This document shows positions 44,267-53,240 of a DNA stretch of 64,000 nt, in pieces (the stretch's first letter is position 1; each line of letters starts with the position of its first letter). Origin of the DNA: Nocardia flavorosea NBRC 108225 (GTDB taxonomy: Bacteria > Actinomycetota > Actinomycetes > Mycobacteriales > Mycobacteriaceae); contig NZ_BDCG01000002.1 in the NCBI RefSeq assembly GCF_001613385.1, positions 666,312 through 730,311 on the forward strand. Reading direction: 5' to 3'. Made by a program: the position numbers and the translations under genes. The notes under the pieces are model-generated. The model made no database searches and was not told where the DNA came from. It saw nothing but the letters and a program-made list of their open reading frames with translations.

Positions 44267-45616
44267 ATGGAACCGACGACCGGCAGTACGACACTCACCC
44301 GCGAACAACGCGACAGCTACCTCCGCGACCTGAACGAGGAGAGTCTGCCCGCACTGATGCGTTCCACCTGGACCTGGGATGATCGCGCGCTACGCCGCCG
44401 GTTGAGCGAACTGCTCACCGGTTTGACCGCGGTCGATCGACTACGGGCCGGCAAGGTCGAATGCCCCCGGCCGGTCCTCGACGCGGCGGAGGCCCGGGTC
44501 CTTGCCTCAGCAGGCGAATTCGTCGCCGAGGTGCTGGGACCGCGACTGCTCGCGGATGCGGGCAATCCCTTTCGGGCACAGCTGCTTCCGCTCGTTCGCG
44601 CGACCGGCGAACTCACCGCCGAAGCCGCAAGAGCCATCGATACGCTCGCCGTGGACGTCACCGGGCAGGTGATCGAACGCGACGAGGAATTGTCCGGAAT
44701 CCTCCCCGAGGACACCTGGGAGGCCAAGGCGTTCGGCCCGAAGGCCACCGGGCTCGCACGGGTCGCCTATTCGGCCGGCTACACCCTGTCCCGGACCGAC
44801 TATTTCCCCGCCGCCGGACTCGGCGCGCAGGCGTTCACCGTGGCGGGTTCACCCACCGACGACAGCGTCGATCTGCGCCGTTGCACTCTCGCGGCGGCCG
44901 AGAAGACCGGCTCCTGGGATCCGGCACTCGTTCGGACCCGCGCGAAGGCAACCGACACCGGCTGGCAGCTCACCGGCGAGAAATGGTTCGTACCCGGTGC
45001 CGAGACAGCGGAAAAGATCTTCGTCGTAGCCCGCAACATCGGCGGCCCGTCGTTGTACCTCGTCGACCGGAATGCACCGGGTGTCACCGTCGAGCGCCTG
45101 GATTCACTCGACGATGTACGGCCGCTCGCACGCATAGTCTTCGAGTCGACTCCCGCGGTCCTCATCGGACACGAAGGGGCGGGCGGGCGCATCATGAACC
45201 GCACGGTCGACCGGGCGACGACAGTTCTTGCTGCCGAACAGATGGGCATCGTCGACCGGGCGCTGAAATGCCTGTCCAAGGCCCTGCCCTCCGCCGACGA
45301 CAGCGAGTCGTGGCGGAGCTACACGAAGAAGCTCGCGGATCTGGAGGTGATCCGGGCCGGAGCCACCGCGCTGTGGTACCGGGCGGTCGAACTACAGAGT
45401 GGAGACGATCTCGATGCCGCCGCCGCGGCCGCGGCGATGGCACATATCGGCTGCTCGAATGCGGTTCGCCAAGTGGCGTTGCGCCTCACCGCCGTGGCCG
45501 ATGACCTGGACGCCGCGGACGTCACCACCATCGTGACGCGAGCGCGCGGTACCGACCTGCTGCTCGGCGGTCCGGCGCTGGCCCACGAACGACTGCTGGA
45601 ACGCCTGGGAATCTGA
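44267..45616 (+). CDS. Acyl-CoA dehydrogenase-like flavoprotein with atypical N-terminal region
   Basis: This 449-residue protein has an unusual all-helical first 130 residues, then ACAD-type sections: ARVAYSAGYTLSRTDYFP, TLAAAEKTGSWDPALV, TGWQLTGEKWFVPGAETAE (GxKxxx...A substrate/FAD region), RIMNRTVDRATTVLAAEQMG, and a final helical domain. The C-terminus lacks the usual EGTxxIQ catalytic Glu motif (it reads TRARGTDLLLGGPALAHERL). It may be a non-canonical acyl-CoA dehydrogenase, oxidase or monooxygenase-like enzyme. GGGAGGG lies 5 bases before the ATG. It is followed at 4 bases by a TetR gene, so the two may be co-transcribed. Confidence 0.85.
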   Translation: MEPTTGSTTLTREQRDSYLRDLNEESLPALMRSTWTWDDRALRRRLSELLTGLTAVDRLRAGKVECPRPVLDAAEARVLASAGEFVAEVLGPRLLADAGNPFRAQLLPLVRATGELTAEAARAIDTLAVDVTGQVIERDEELSGILPEDTWEAKAFGPKATGLARVAYSAGYTLSRTDYFPAAGLGAQAFTVAGSPTDDSVDLRRCTLAAAEKTGSWDPALVRTRAKATDTGWQLTGEKWFVPGAETAEKIFVVARNIGGPSLYLVDRNAPGVTVERLDSLDDVRPLARIVFESTPAVLIGHEGAGGRIMNRTVDRATTVLAAEQMGIVDRALKCLSKALPSADDSESWRSYTKKLADLEVIRAGATALWYRAVELQSGDDLDAAAAAAAMAHIGCSNAVRQVALRLTAVADDLDAADVTTIVTRARGTDLLLGGPALAHERLLERLGI

Positions 45617-45620
45617 CCCA

Positions 45621-46367
45621 GTGGGTGCCATGGAGCCCGACGCGGTACTCACCCGGCCTGCGGGGACGGGTGAGTACACTGCGCCTGTGGGAGCGAGCGA
45701 AGGAGCGAGGGCCGAGACCGACTCGGCGCAGCCGCCACGCAGGCCCCGCGGCCGCCCGCCGTCACTGACCGAGGACCAGATCGTCGACGCCGCCCTCCAG
45801 ATCATCCGCAGCGAGGGACTGGACGCGCTGTCCATGCGCCGCTTGTCCCGGCAGTTGGGGCGTTCCCAGATGGCCGCGTACTCCTATGTCGCCGACAAGC
45901 AGGAACTCCTCGACCTGGTGACCCGGCGCACGCTGGCCGACGTCGCGATCCCGGGCCCGGAGGACGGACCGTGGGACGTCCAACTCCGATTGCTCATCGA
46001 CAGCATCGATGCGCAGCTGCGGCGGCATCCCGGTATCGCCGGACTGCTGCTGCAGCGGATGCTGCATTCGGATCGGCGCCTGGTGGACGCACTCATGGCG
46101 ATCATGATCGATGCCGGGTTACGCGAGAAGCAGGTCCTGCTCGCCTACTCGACGATCCATACCTACCTCTTCGGCCGCTACCAGGTCGCCCTCGCCGATG
46201 TCCCGCGCGACGACTCGGTTCCGCTGCCGACACTCGCCCGGGTGACGCCGTTTCTCGACGAACTGCACCGCGCGGACTACTACAACTTCGGCATCGACAT
46301 ATTGCTCGACGGCCTGCGCACCCGGGTGGCCGAGAATCTCCAGAGTTCGGCCGCCGAGCACCACTGA
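45621..46367 (+). CDS. TetR family regulator (TetR_C type)
   Basis: This regulator of up to 248 residues has RPRGRPPSLTEDQIVDAALQIIRSEGLDALSMRRLSRQLGRSQMAAYSYVADKQELLDL as DNA-binding domain and a C-terminal ligand domain of the tetracycline-repressor type (DLVTRRTLADVAIPG onward). The start is uncertain: GTG 45621 has no ribosome site, while the first part is Pro/Ala-rich, and GTG 45687 is another option. It sits directly downstream of the acyl-CoA dehydrogenase-like gene and probably controls that gene and the divergent amidohydrolase. Confidence 0.87.
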   Translation: MGAMEPDAVLTRPAGTGEYTAPVGASEGARAETDSAQPPRRPRGRPPSLTEDQIVDAALQIIRSEGLDALSMRRLSRQLGRSQMAAYSYVADKQELLDLVTRRTLADVAIPGPEDGPWDVQLRLLIDSIDAQLRRHPGIAGLLLQRMLHSDRRLVDALMAIMIDAGLREKQVLLAYSTIHTYLFGRYQVALADVPRDDSVPLPTLARVTPFLDELHRADYYNFGIDILLDGLRTRVAENLQSSAAEHH

Positions 46368-46386
46368 TGGCAGCCGGGCGCACGGC

Positions 46387-47022
46387 TCACCCGGCGTCCG
46401 GTGGTGTCACCCCGTCGGCCAGGGCGACGAATGTGGCGAGCACCGAATCGACACCGATATCCAATCCGTCGCCCGGGCCCGACGACCACTGCTCGACCAC
46501 CGTGAGCGCTCCGATGAAGGCGGCCGCAAGTCCCTTCGGATCCGCTGACCGAGGGAATTCGCCACGCGCACAGGCGCGTTCGAATACCGCGACAACCCGC
46601 TGGTTACCGGGCACGATCACCTGCTGCTGGACGCGTGTGTACAGATCGGGATGCCGTGCCGCCTGCCCCGCGAAGGTGAACAAAATCTGTAACCCGGCCC
46701 AGGCGTCCGGACGGTCGAAGGCTTCGACCAGTAGACGCAACTCCTGCCGGAGGTCGCCCAGGTCGGGAACCTCGGGCCAGGTGGCGATGGAGGCGAACGC
46801 ATCGATGATGAGTTCCTGTGCGCTCGACCACCGCCGATAGAAACCGCTGTTTCCCACCCGCGCCCGGCGCAGCGTGGCAGTCAAGCTGAAGGCATCGACA
46901 CCGGCGGAGACGAGTTCGGCCCGCGCTTCGCGCAGCACCCGCTGTTCCAGGGTGGTATCGGGTGGACGGCCGGCGCGCCGGCTTCCGTCATCGGTGGACC
47001 GGGCCGCCTTCCTTATCGCCAT
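46387..47022 (-). CDS. TetR family regulator
   Basis: This 211-residue regulator has a basic N-terminal arm (RKAARSTDDGSRRAGRPPD), a DNA-binding domain with SAGVDAFSLTATLRRARVGNSGFYRRWSSAQELI (recognition helix region VGNSGFYRRW), and a ligand domain with FTFAGQAARHPDLY. It is convergent with the preceding TetR gene, sharing a 19-base gap. It lies upstream of the minus-strand P450 side and may regulate the 349-residue protein gene at 47065-48114, whose promoter carries the CGGTAA palindrome. Confidence 0.87.
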   Translation of the reverse strand: MAIRKAARSTDDGSRRAGRPPDTTLEQRVLREARAELVSAGVDAFSLTATLRRARVGNSGFYRRWSSAQELIIDAFASIATWPEVPDLGDLRQELRLLVEAFDRPDAWAGLQILFTFAGQAARHPDLYTRVQQQVIVPGNQRVVAVFERACARGEFPRSADPKGLAAAFIGALTVVEQWSSGPGDGLDIGVDSVLATFVALADGVTPPDAG

Positions 47023-47064
47023 GGCCCGACTGTAACGACGGGAGCAGCGGCGCGGCCCGCCGAG

Positions 47065-48114
47065 TCACCGGCGCCGGCGGTCACCGTTGCCGGGCACGGA
47101 TTCTCCCCACGCCATCCATACGTCCGGGACCCGGGTATCGGCCACCCGGTGCATCCGGCCTTCTTGCTGGGGGTTGGGAATCCGGCCCAGTTCCATACGC
47201 CCGTGGCGATCGGGTTCGCAGACCCAGCTCTCACCGTTGATCGTGTAGTCGATACCGTCATGCCAGTACCCGTCCGGATCACGCCGGACCACCGCGTCCA
47301 TCGTCCGCGCAGTGGTCACCGTGCCGTCACTGTGCCCGATGACGCCGACGTGGAAATCGCCGTTGCCGAACAGGAAGTGGCCGACTTCGGCGCTGCCGTC
47401 GGCGTAGTGGTTGGCCCACGAGTACCAGGTGGTGTACTCGGCATCGTGCAGCGGGTCTTTGTCGACATAGAGGCGGCCGCCGGGACGCATCCACGCCTCT
47501 TCCCAGAACAGAAACCCGCGGACACGTTTCCCGAGCAGCTCACCTTCCACCAACCAGGTCTGGGTGAGATACAGCAGTGAAGAATCCGGGCCGGGAAGGA
47601 ACCACTGCAGCGGTGGCGCGACCAGGTCACCGGAGACATCGATGATCCCCGTCTCCTCGTAACGCAAGGTTTCGGTGGACAATGTCAGCGCCACCGAACG
47701 CCCGTGTTCGTTTGCGGGAGCGGTCAGTTCCGCGACCTCGCCGCCGAGCGTACGGCGCGTCATCTCGTTGCTGTCGGGCGCGTGGCGAGGTTCGCGGCGC
47801 ATCGTCAGCTGTTCGCCGCCACCGCCACTGGACAAGACAATGAGCTTGCCACCCAGCGACCGGATATCCGAACCGGCCGCTCCCGTATCCCGGGTGGCCG
47901 GCACCCGGCGCATGACGGAATGCAGGCCGCCCTCGTCGTCACGAAGGGTGCCCCAGATGTAGCCCGCCTCGGGAACCAACCCGTGGATGCTGGTGGCCTC
48001 GGCGAGAACAGCTGCGGGTTCGAAGCGCCGGCCGGAGCAGACCGCCGCGTAATCGAACGATCCGGTGGGTGAGAGCTCGGTGTATCTGGCGGTCACGGTG
48101 ATCGGTCCTTCCAT
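47065..48114 (-). CDS. Unrecognised 349-residue beta-rich protein
   Basis: The gene starts at ATG 48114 (MEGPITVTARYTELSPTG); GAAGG is very close to it. The protein is rich in Trp, Asp and Gly and seems built of beta strands: AAVCSGRRFEPAAVL, EAGYIWGTLRDDEGGLHSVMRR, LIVLSSGGGGEQL, FLPGPDSSLLYLTQTWLV, FLFWEEAWMRPGG, TTWYSWANHYADGSAEVGHF and YWHDGIDYTINGESWVCEPD. This pattern recalls lipocalin-like AttH/CrtC or DUF7064/7065-type proteins found in catabolic islands, but I cannot assign it firmly. It is in a minus-strand gene separate from the P450 operon by 240 bases. Confidence 0.6.
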   Translation of the reverse strand: MEGPITVTARYTELSPTGSFDYAAVCSGRRFEPAAVLAEATSIHGLVPEAGYIWGTLRDDEGGLHSVMRRVPATRDTGAAGSDIRSLGGKLIVLSSGGGGEQLTMRREPRHAPDSNEMTRRTLGGEVAELTAPANEHGRSVALTLSTETLRYEETGIIDVSGDLVAPPLQWFLPGPDSSLLYLTQTWLVEGELLGKRVRGFLFWEEAWMRPGGRLYVDKDPLHDAEYTTWYSWANHYADGSAEVGHFLFGNGDFHVGVIGHSDGTVTTARTMDAVVRRDPDGYWHDGIDYTINGESWVCEPDRHGRMELGRIPNPQQEGRMHRVADTRVPDVWMAWGESVPGNGDRRRR

Positions 48115-48248
48115 AGCCTTCGGCCGTCCCGGATGCGGCGGGGTCACAATTCGTTTCCTGAATATTCGCGGAGTGCCCCACCGCATCTTCGGTCCGGAAC
48201 CGGCATATCGTCTCCGGATCATCGCCGGAAACAGCAGCACGGCATTTT

Positions 48249-48266
48249 CGGTAACACCACTTACCG
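48249..48266. promoter_or_regulatory. Inverted repeat CGGTAA-CACCAC-TTACCG
   Basis: CGGTAA (48249-48254) and TTACCG (48261-48266) form a 6-bp inverted repeat 135 bases before the start of the 349-residue gene and upstream of its likely promoter. It fits a TetR-type operator. Confidence 0.4.
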
Positions 48267-48352
48267 TAATATCCCGCGGCTGGATAGGGCAATGATTTCG
48301 CGATATCCGATGTGGACAAGCCGCGAGAGCCCGCAGCACGGACCGCGACGGC

Positions 48353-48544
48353 CTATCCCTCGATCACCAAGGCACGTTCCGGACAGGCGCCGACCCCCCG
48401 GCGGGCGTGGTCGACCTGGTCCGCATCGAGATCAGTAGCGGCAACAGTCGAATAGCCGTCGTCGTCGAGAGGGAAGAGGTCGGGGTCCATGACGTGACAC
48501 AGCGCGTGCCCGGCACACCGCCCGGTCTCCAGCCGCAGCCTCAT
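48353..48544 (-). CDS. [3Fe-4S] ferredoxin, CxxHxxC type
   Basis: This 63-residue ferredoxin has LETGRCAGHALCHVMDPDLF, with Cys10, His13 and Cys16 in place of the normal CxxC/CxxG spacing, and VGACPERAL with Cys54. The CxxHxxC...CP pattern is that of small P450-linked actinobacterial ferredoxins, where the His replaces a cluster Cys. ATG 48544 overlaps the P450 stop by 4 bases (48541-48544), so this is the dedicated electron donor of that P450. A reductase is not encoded nearby. Confidence 0.9.
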   Translation of the reverse strand: MRLRLETGRCAGHALCHVMDPDLFPLDDDGYSTVAATDLDADQVDHARRGVGACPERALVIEG

Positions 48545-49731
48545 CGGAGCGTCACCGGAAGATTGGTGACCGCCCGCACCGCCACGTTGTCGTAGACCAA
48601 GTCGGCGACCTCGATGTCGAACAGGGGTATTTTCCCGAGTATCTCCTGCAACGCGATGCGCAGTTCCAGCCGGGCCAGATGAGAACCGAGGCAGCGGTGG
48701 GTCCCACTCGCGAACGTCATATGCCCCGTGCGTTCGCGGCGGAAATCCACCCGGAGCGGATCGTCGTGATATGTCGGATCCACGTTGGCCGCGGCCCAGA
48801 ACGCATTGATCTCCTCGCCGGCGGCAACGACCAGCCCGTCACCGAGATCGATATCGCGCTCCGCGTATCGCATACCGGACGGGACCGGCGATTCGAACCG
48901 GAGCAACTCCTCGATCGCGGGTGCCAGCAGGTCAGGCGAATCGATCAGCTCCTGGCGCTGGTCCGGATGGCGGCCGAGCCAGGCAACAAGGCACGACAAC
49001 GAAGAGGTCACGGTATCCAGACCCGCGAACATCAGCAGGAACAGAATGTTGACGAGTTCGAACTCGGTGAGCGGCTCGCCCGCCACCTCCGCTCGCATGA
49101 GGTCGGCGATGACATCGTCATCCCGGTCCAGGCGGCCGCGCTTATCGACGAGGAAGCTGCTGAAGTACTCCAGCAGCTTTCCGCCCGCTGCCGCCATATG
49201 GGCGTCGATCTCCTCGGTGGTCTCCCCTTCGGGGTGAATGACTCCATCCTTGAACTCGAGGAAGAAGTCGAGGTCGGATAACGGCGCCCCGACGAGCCCG
49301 AGGAAAATTTGGCAGGGCAACGGCGTACAGAACGCGCCGTACCATTCGGCACCGCCGGACGCCCGAGCATCATCGATGAGCTCGCTCGCCAGCCGGCGAA
49401 TACTCTCTTCCAGCCGCTGCACCTGTTTCGGAGCGAACAGCGGATCGAGCAGCCGCCGCCATTTCTTGTGTTCCGGGCCGTCGATCTCGAGTGGGATCAA
49501 CCGTGCGTCATGACCGAAACTTCCGCCTCGCCCGCCATTGCCGAGGATATCCATATGTTTGTTGAGGGCGAGGATGTCCTCGTGGCGGTAGACGTGGAGG
49601 GCCCCGTCGAGATGCTCGGCGCGCACATCTCTGGCCTTCTCGAGATAGATGTGTTGCGGTTCCGCCAGGTTCTTCACCTGTTGGGACAGGCCCGATACGC
49701 GCGGATCGAACCGGGAGCTGGTGGGCTGCAT
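48541..49731 (-). CDS. Cytochrome P450
   Basis: This 396-residue soluble P450 has the I-helix LFLLMFAGLDTVTSSLS (AGxDT proton-relay motif), K-helix EELLRFESP (ExxR), and the heme loop FASGTHRCLGSHLARLEL with the axial Cys. It contains the FDPRVSG start and a HKKWRRLLDPLFAPKQVQRLE C-helix segment. GAAGGAAAAGT precedes the ATG. The overlapping ferredoxin gene forms a two-gene P450 operon; the neighbouring SDR and aldehyde dehydrogenase upstream would oxidise the alcohol and aldehyde formed. The subfamily and substrate are unknown, though the gene order fits an alkyl or terpenoid/steroid side-chain oxidation. Confidence 0.93.
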   Translation of the reverse strand: MQPTSSRFDPRVSGLSQQVKNLAEPQHIYLEKARDVRAEHLDGALHVYRHEDILALNKHMDILGNGGRGGSFGHDARLIPLEIDGPEHKKWRRLLDPLFAPKQVQRLEESIRRLASELIDDARASGGAEWYGAFCTPLPCQIFLGLVGAPLSDLDFFLEFKDGVIHPEGETTEEIDAHMAAAGGKLLEYFSSFLVDKRGRLDRDDDVIADLMRAEVAGEPLTEFELVNILFLLMFAGLDTVTSSLSCLVAWLGRHPDQRQELIDSPDLLAPAIEELLRFESPVPSGMRYAERDIDLGDGLVVAAGEEINAFWAAANVDPTYHDDPLRVDFRRERTGHMTFASGTHRCLGSHLARLELRIALQEILGKIPLFDIEVADLVYDNVAVRAVTNLPVTLR

Positions 49732-49826
49732 ACTTTTCCTTCGGTATCGGAGGACGGCGGCGATCGTTGCGGGGCGTCACCGTCGAGGGGGACGGTTCGG
49801 CGGCATTCGTGAACGCCGAGAGTGCC

Positions 49827-50717
49827 TCAGCGGTCGATCTGGTCCCGGAGATCGTCCGGGATCGAACCAGCGGTGATATCTGTCTCTTCACCGAGGTCGG
49901 TCGGGAAGATGATCGACGTACGCGCGAATTGCCCGCCGTCGGTGGCCTGGATCGTCTGACCGGACATATAGGCCGACTCGTCCGAGACCAGGAACAATGC
50001 GAGATGGGCATTGTCGCGGAGCACCGGCGGCCGGTCGACACGCAACGGCATGGCCCGTTTGTCGGGATCCCACGGTTGCATCTCTTCGTAGGATTTCCCC
50101 AGCACCTCGGCATCCGGCGGCAACGCGAAGTTCACCGACATACCGTGCGTGGGACACAGCGCGTTCGCCCTGATCCCGAACTTCCCGAATTCGAGCGCGG
50201 CCGCGCGGACGAGACCGTTCACCGCGGCCTTGGACGCGGTGTACATCGGGAAACCGGGATAGGCGGTGAACGACGCGGCCGACGACGTTGCCAGCAACGC
50301 ACCGGCGGTCTTGTCACCGATCATTCGCCGGGCCGCCGCCCGCCAGGCCAGATAGATACCGGTGGTATTCACCGCGAAAATATTGTTCCAGTCGTCCAGC
50401 GACGACTCGGCCAGCGGCTGCATCCCGAAGCCCGGTTCCGGAATACCGGCGTTCGCCCACATCACATCGATCCGGCCGTAGGCATCTACAGCTGTTCCGA
50501 CCAGAGCGTTCATATCGGCTTCGCTCCGCACATCCGCGTCCACCGCGGTGGCGGTTCCACCGAGCGACCGGATCTCGTCCGCGACTTTCTGCGATCGCCC
50601 CGCAACGACATCGCTGACAATCACCCGCGCGCCCTCGGCAGCGAAGAGCAATGCGCCTTCCCGCCCGAGACCGGAGCCTGCTCCGGTGATGGCGACGACC
50701 TTGTCCTGCATACGCAT
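49827..50717 (-). CDS. SDR family oxidoreductase
   Basis: This 296-residue SDR has ITGAGSGLGREGALLFAAEGARV, Asp after strand 2 (VSDVVAGR), DVMWANAGIPEP (ANAG), TSSAASFTAYPGFPMYTASKAAVNG (Ser-Tyr-Lys) and a long C-terminal tail (DLGEETDITAGSIPDDLR) beyond the standard fold. AAGGAG lies 8 bases before ATG 50717. It is between the P450-ferredoxin pair and the aldehyde dehydrogenase on the same strand, and may oxidise the alcohol produced by the P450. Confidence 0.9.
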   Translation of the reverse strand: MRMQDKVVAITGAGSGLGREGALLFAAEGARVIVSDVVAGRSQKVADEIRSLGGTATAVDADVRSEADMNALVGTAVDAYGRIDVMWANAGIPEPGFGMQPLAESSLDDWNNIFAVNTTGIYLAWRAAARRMIGDKTAGALLATSSAASFTAYPGFPMYTASKAAVNGLVRAAALEFGKFGIRANALCPTHGMSVNFALPPDAEVLGKSYEEMQPWDPDKRAMPLRVDRPPVLRDNAHLALFLVSDESAYMSGQTIQATDGGQFARTSIIFPTDLGEETDITAGSIPDDLRDQIDR

Positions 50718-50731
50718 GCTGATGACTCCTT

Positions 50732-52198
50732 CTACTTCGCCGGGCTGGCGATCGATTTGATCCGCAGGTACTCGCGGAACCCTGCGACGCCGTGCTCCAC
50801 ACCGTCCCCGCTGATGCCGTAGCCACCGAACGGCGCGTCCGGCGACAGATAGAACGAGTTGTTGATATTCACCGTCCCGGCGCGCAGCTTGTTCGCGACT
50901 GCCCAGGCCCGTTCCTCGTCGGCCGACTGCACATAGGCCGAGAGCCCATAACGGGAATTGTTGGCCACGCGCACGGCTTCGTCGTCATCGCCCTCGTAGC
51001 GGATTACCGAAAGGACCGGGCCGAACACCTCGGTCTGCGCGATTTCGGAGTTCTCGTCGACATCGGCCAGCAGGGTGGGCTCGTACCAGAAGCCACGGTC
51101 GAACCGCTCACCACGCTTGCCGCCGGCGAGTAGCCGGGCACCGGCCGCGACGGCCCGGTCGACCAGGCCCTCCATCCGCTGCAACTGGTCCTCGCGGATG
51201 ATGGGCCCGACCAGGTTCGCCGGATCCGTCGGGTCACCCCAGGGCAGGTTCGCGATCATGGATTCGAGCCGGACGAGTACCTCGTCGTAGATATCGGCGT
51301 GCACCACCATCCGGGTCGCCAGGGCACAGCCCTGGCCGCTGTTCGACATGCACATCGCCACACCCAGCCCGCATGCCATGTCCAGGTTCGCGTCCGGCAG
51401 CAGCACATTCGCCGATTTGCCGCCGAGTTCCAGCACCGAATGCCGGATGCCGTTGGCGGCGCGCTCGGCGATCCGCTGCCCGACGCCCGGGGAACCGGTG
51501 AAGTGATAGAGGTCGATTCGCTGGTCGGCGGTCATGGCGTCGCCGACGATGGCTTTGTCCGCGGCGCTGAGCGTGTGGAATGCGCCTTTCGGGATATCGG
51601 TGGACTCGCTGACGACCTGTGCCAGCAATCCCGCCGTGAGCGGGGTATCCGGCGAGCTCTTCAGAACCACCGCGTTGCCGGTGGCCAAGCCGTGGTGCAC
51701 TTTCCAGATCGCCGTCATGAACGGGGCGTTCCACGGGGTGATGGCCCCGACCACGCCGTACGGCTCGTAGCGGATGCGACGCAGGCTGGGATTGCCGAGG
51801 ATCTCGTAGGCGGGCAGGTCTTCTTCCCACTGGAACGACGTGATCAGGTCGTTGAAGAAATCCATCCCGTCGATCATCACATCGACGTGCGTCGCCATAT
51901 TCGCCGCGCAGACGCCCGCTTCGGCAGTGAGCAGCGCCTTGAACTCGGCGGCCCGTTCGCGCAGCCCCTGCTGCAGCTGCACCAGACATTTCCGCCGGAA
52001 CTCGTGGTCGCCACCCCAATCCGAGGTGTCCGCGAAACGGCGGGCGGCCTCGATGGCATCGGCCGCGTCCTCGGGTCCCGCGTCGGCGGCTTCCGCGATC
52101 ACGGACTCGTCGGCCGGGTTGACAACCGGGTAGCGGCGACCGGATCGCGCATCACGGAACTCGCCGTCGATGAACAGGCGGCCTTCGAACGTAGGCAT
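50732..52198 (-). CDS. Aldehyde dehydrogenase family protein
   Basis: This 488-residue protein has ITPWNAPFMTAIWKVHHGLATGNAVVLKSSPDTPL (cofactor-binding), FTGSPGVGQRIAERAANG (G-motif), VLELGGKSANVLLPDAN (general-base Glu), NSGQGCALATRMVV (catalytic Cys) and PFGGYGISGDGVEHGVAGFREY near the end. ATG 52198 has GAGGAGA 7 bases upstream. It directly precedes the SDR gene on the minus strand (14-base gap), so aldehyde oxidation follows alcohol oxidation in the same operon. A TetR gene is divergent. Confidence 0.93.
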   Translation of the reverse strand: MPTFEGRLFIDGEFRDARSGRRYPVVNPADESVIAEAADAGPEDAADAIEAARRFADTSDWGGDHEFRRKCLVQLQQGLRERAAEFKALLTAEAGVCAANMATHVDVMIDGMDFFNDLITSFQWEEDLPAYEILGNPSLRRIRYEPYGVVGAITPWNAPFMTAIWKVHHGLATGNAVVLKSSPDTPLTAGLLAQVVSESTDIPKGAFHTLSAADKAIVGDAMTADQRIDLYHFTGSPGVGQRIAERAANGIRHSVLELGGKSANVLLPDANLDMACGLGVAMCMSNSGQGCALATRMVVHADIYDEVLVRLESMIANLPWGDPTDPANLVGPIIREDQLQRMEGLVDRAVAAGARLLAGGKRGERFDRGFWYEPTLLADVDENSEIAQTEVFGPVLSVIRYEGDDDEAVRVANNSRYGLSAYVQSADEERAWAVANKLRAGTVNINNSFYLSPDAPFGGYGISGDGVEHGVAGFREYLRIKSIASPAK

Positions 52199-52308
52199 CG
52201 TGAGTCTCCTCGTGGGTGGTGTCTGAATGAAGCTGCACCGGACAGGCTTTGCAGGTGCGGCAAGCGGCGACACGCTCGGTCCGCCGGCGCCGAAACGAAG
52301 CTCGTGTA

Positions 52309-52379
52309 CGTCACCGTGACGCGTATCTCATAATGATCTAACTGTAATTCAGATCACCTGTCAAGGGAGTGTCACTCCC
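52309..52379. promoter_or_regulatory. Three palindromes in the aldehyde dehydrogenase/TetR divergent promoter
   Basis: CGTCAC-C-GTGACG at 52309-52321, TGATCT (52334-52339) with AGATCA (52351-52356), and GGGAGTG-T-CACTCCC at 52365-52379 are inverted repeats in 71 bases. At least one should be the operator of the TetR regulator starting at 52434. Confidence 0.5.
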
Positions 52380-52433
52380 CTAGTTTCCCCGCCGACTCCC
52401 GCGGACGCAATCGCGTCATGCGAGGATGAATCG

Positions 52434-53063
52434 ATGACGACCAGCACCGACCGCAAGCGCCGATCGTCTGCCGAGGTCAGGCAGCTCATCGCCGAAGCGG
52501 CCGCGGCGGAATTCGTGGCGAACGGATTCGAGCGGACGACGATCCGTTCCGTCGCGCAGCGCGCCGGCGTCACGGAGTCGATGGTGTTCCGCCACTTCGA
52601 ATCCAAACCAGAGCTCTTCCGGGCAACCGCCGCCGCGCCACTGGTCTCGTTAATGGAGGAATACGCCCGAAGACTGGGAGCGGAACCCTCGCAGAAACCG
52701 TGGGATGTCACCTATCGCTTCGTCTCCGGCATGTACGACTTGTGTTCCACCAACCGGCAGATCGTGCTCTCACTCGCAGGCACCGGCATCGGCGACTCCG
52801 TATCCGACGGCTCACCACTGGCCCCCTGCCTGCACGCCCTCGTCGACGGCGTCCACCGCTACATGGAGGCGAACGGAAACGAGGCGACGAACGATATCCG
52901 CGACTCCGTCCGGCTCACCGTGGCACTCGTACTCGGTGCCTCACTCAGTGCCGACGCCCTGTTCCCGGCGACCTACAGCCCGGACGACGTACGCACCGCA
53001 CTGACCCGTTATGTACTGCACGGAGCCGGATACACACGGAACGACATCGCGGACCCCAGCTGA
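52434..53063 (+). CDS. TetR family regulator
   Basis: This 209-residue regulator has an N-terminal DNA-binding domain with RSSAEVRQLIAEAAAAEFVANGFERTTIRSVAQRAGVTESMVFRHFESKPELFRA (recognition helix VTESMVFRHFESK) and an all-helical ligand domain (YDLCSTNRQIVLSLAGTGIGD). GAGGAT lies upstream of the ATG. It is divergent from the aldehyde dehydrogenase-SDR-P450-ferredoxin genes, and the palindromes between them suggest it controls that group and itself. Confidence 0.9.
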   Translation: MTTSTDRKRRSSAEVRQLIAEAAAAEFVANGFERTTIRSVAQRAGVTESMVFRHFESKPELFRATAAAPLVSLMEEYARRLGAEPSQKPWDVTYRFVSGMYDLCSTNRQIVLSLAGTGIGDSVSDGSPLAPCLHALVDGVHRYMEANGNEATNDIRDSVRLTVALVLGASLSADALFPATYSPDDVRTALTRYVLHGAGYTRNDIADPS

Positions 53064-53240
53064 CGGCGGACAGGCCCCGCCCTCGGCGGCGTCGGAGTGG
53101 ACGCGCTCAGTTTGTGTTTCACGATCCGAGCGGTGTCGACAGCACTCCAGCCGATCAGGCTCGAGCGAGAGCGTGTCGCCTGATCCACATCGGCATCTCG
53201 GCCCAGGCGACAGGAAATGGGGACACCGCCCAGGAGTCCC

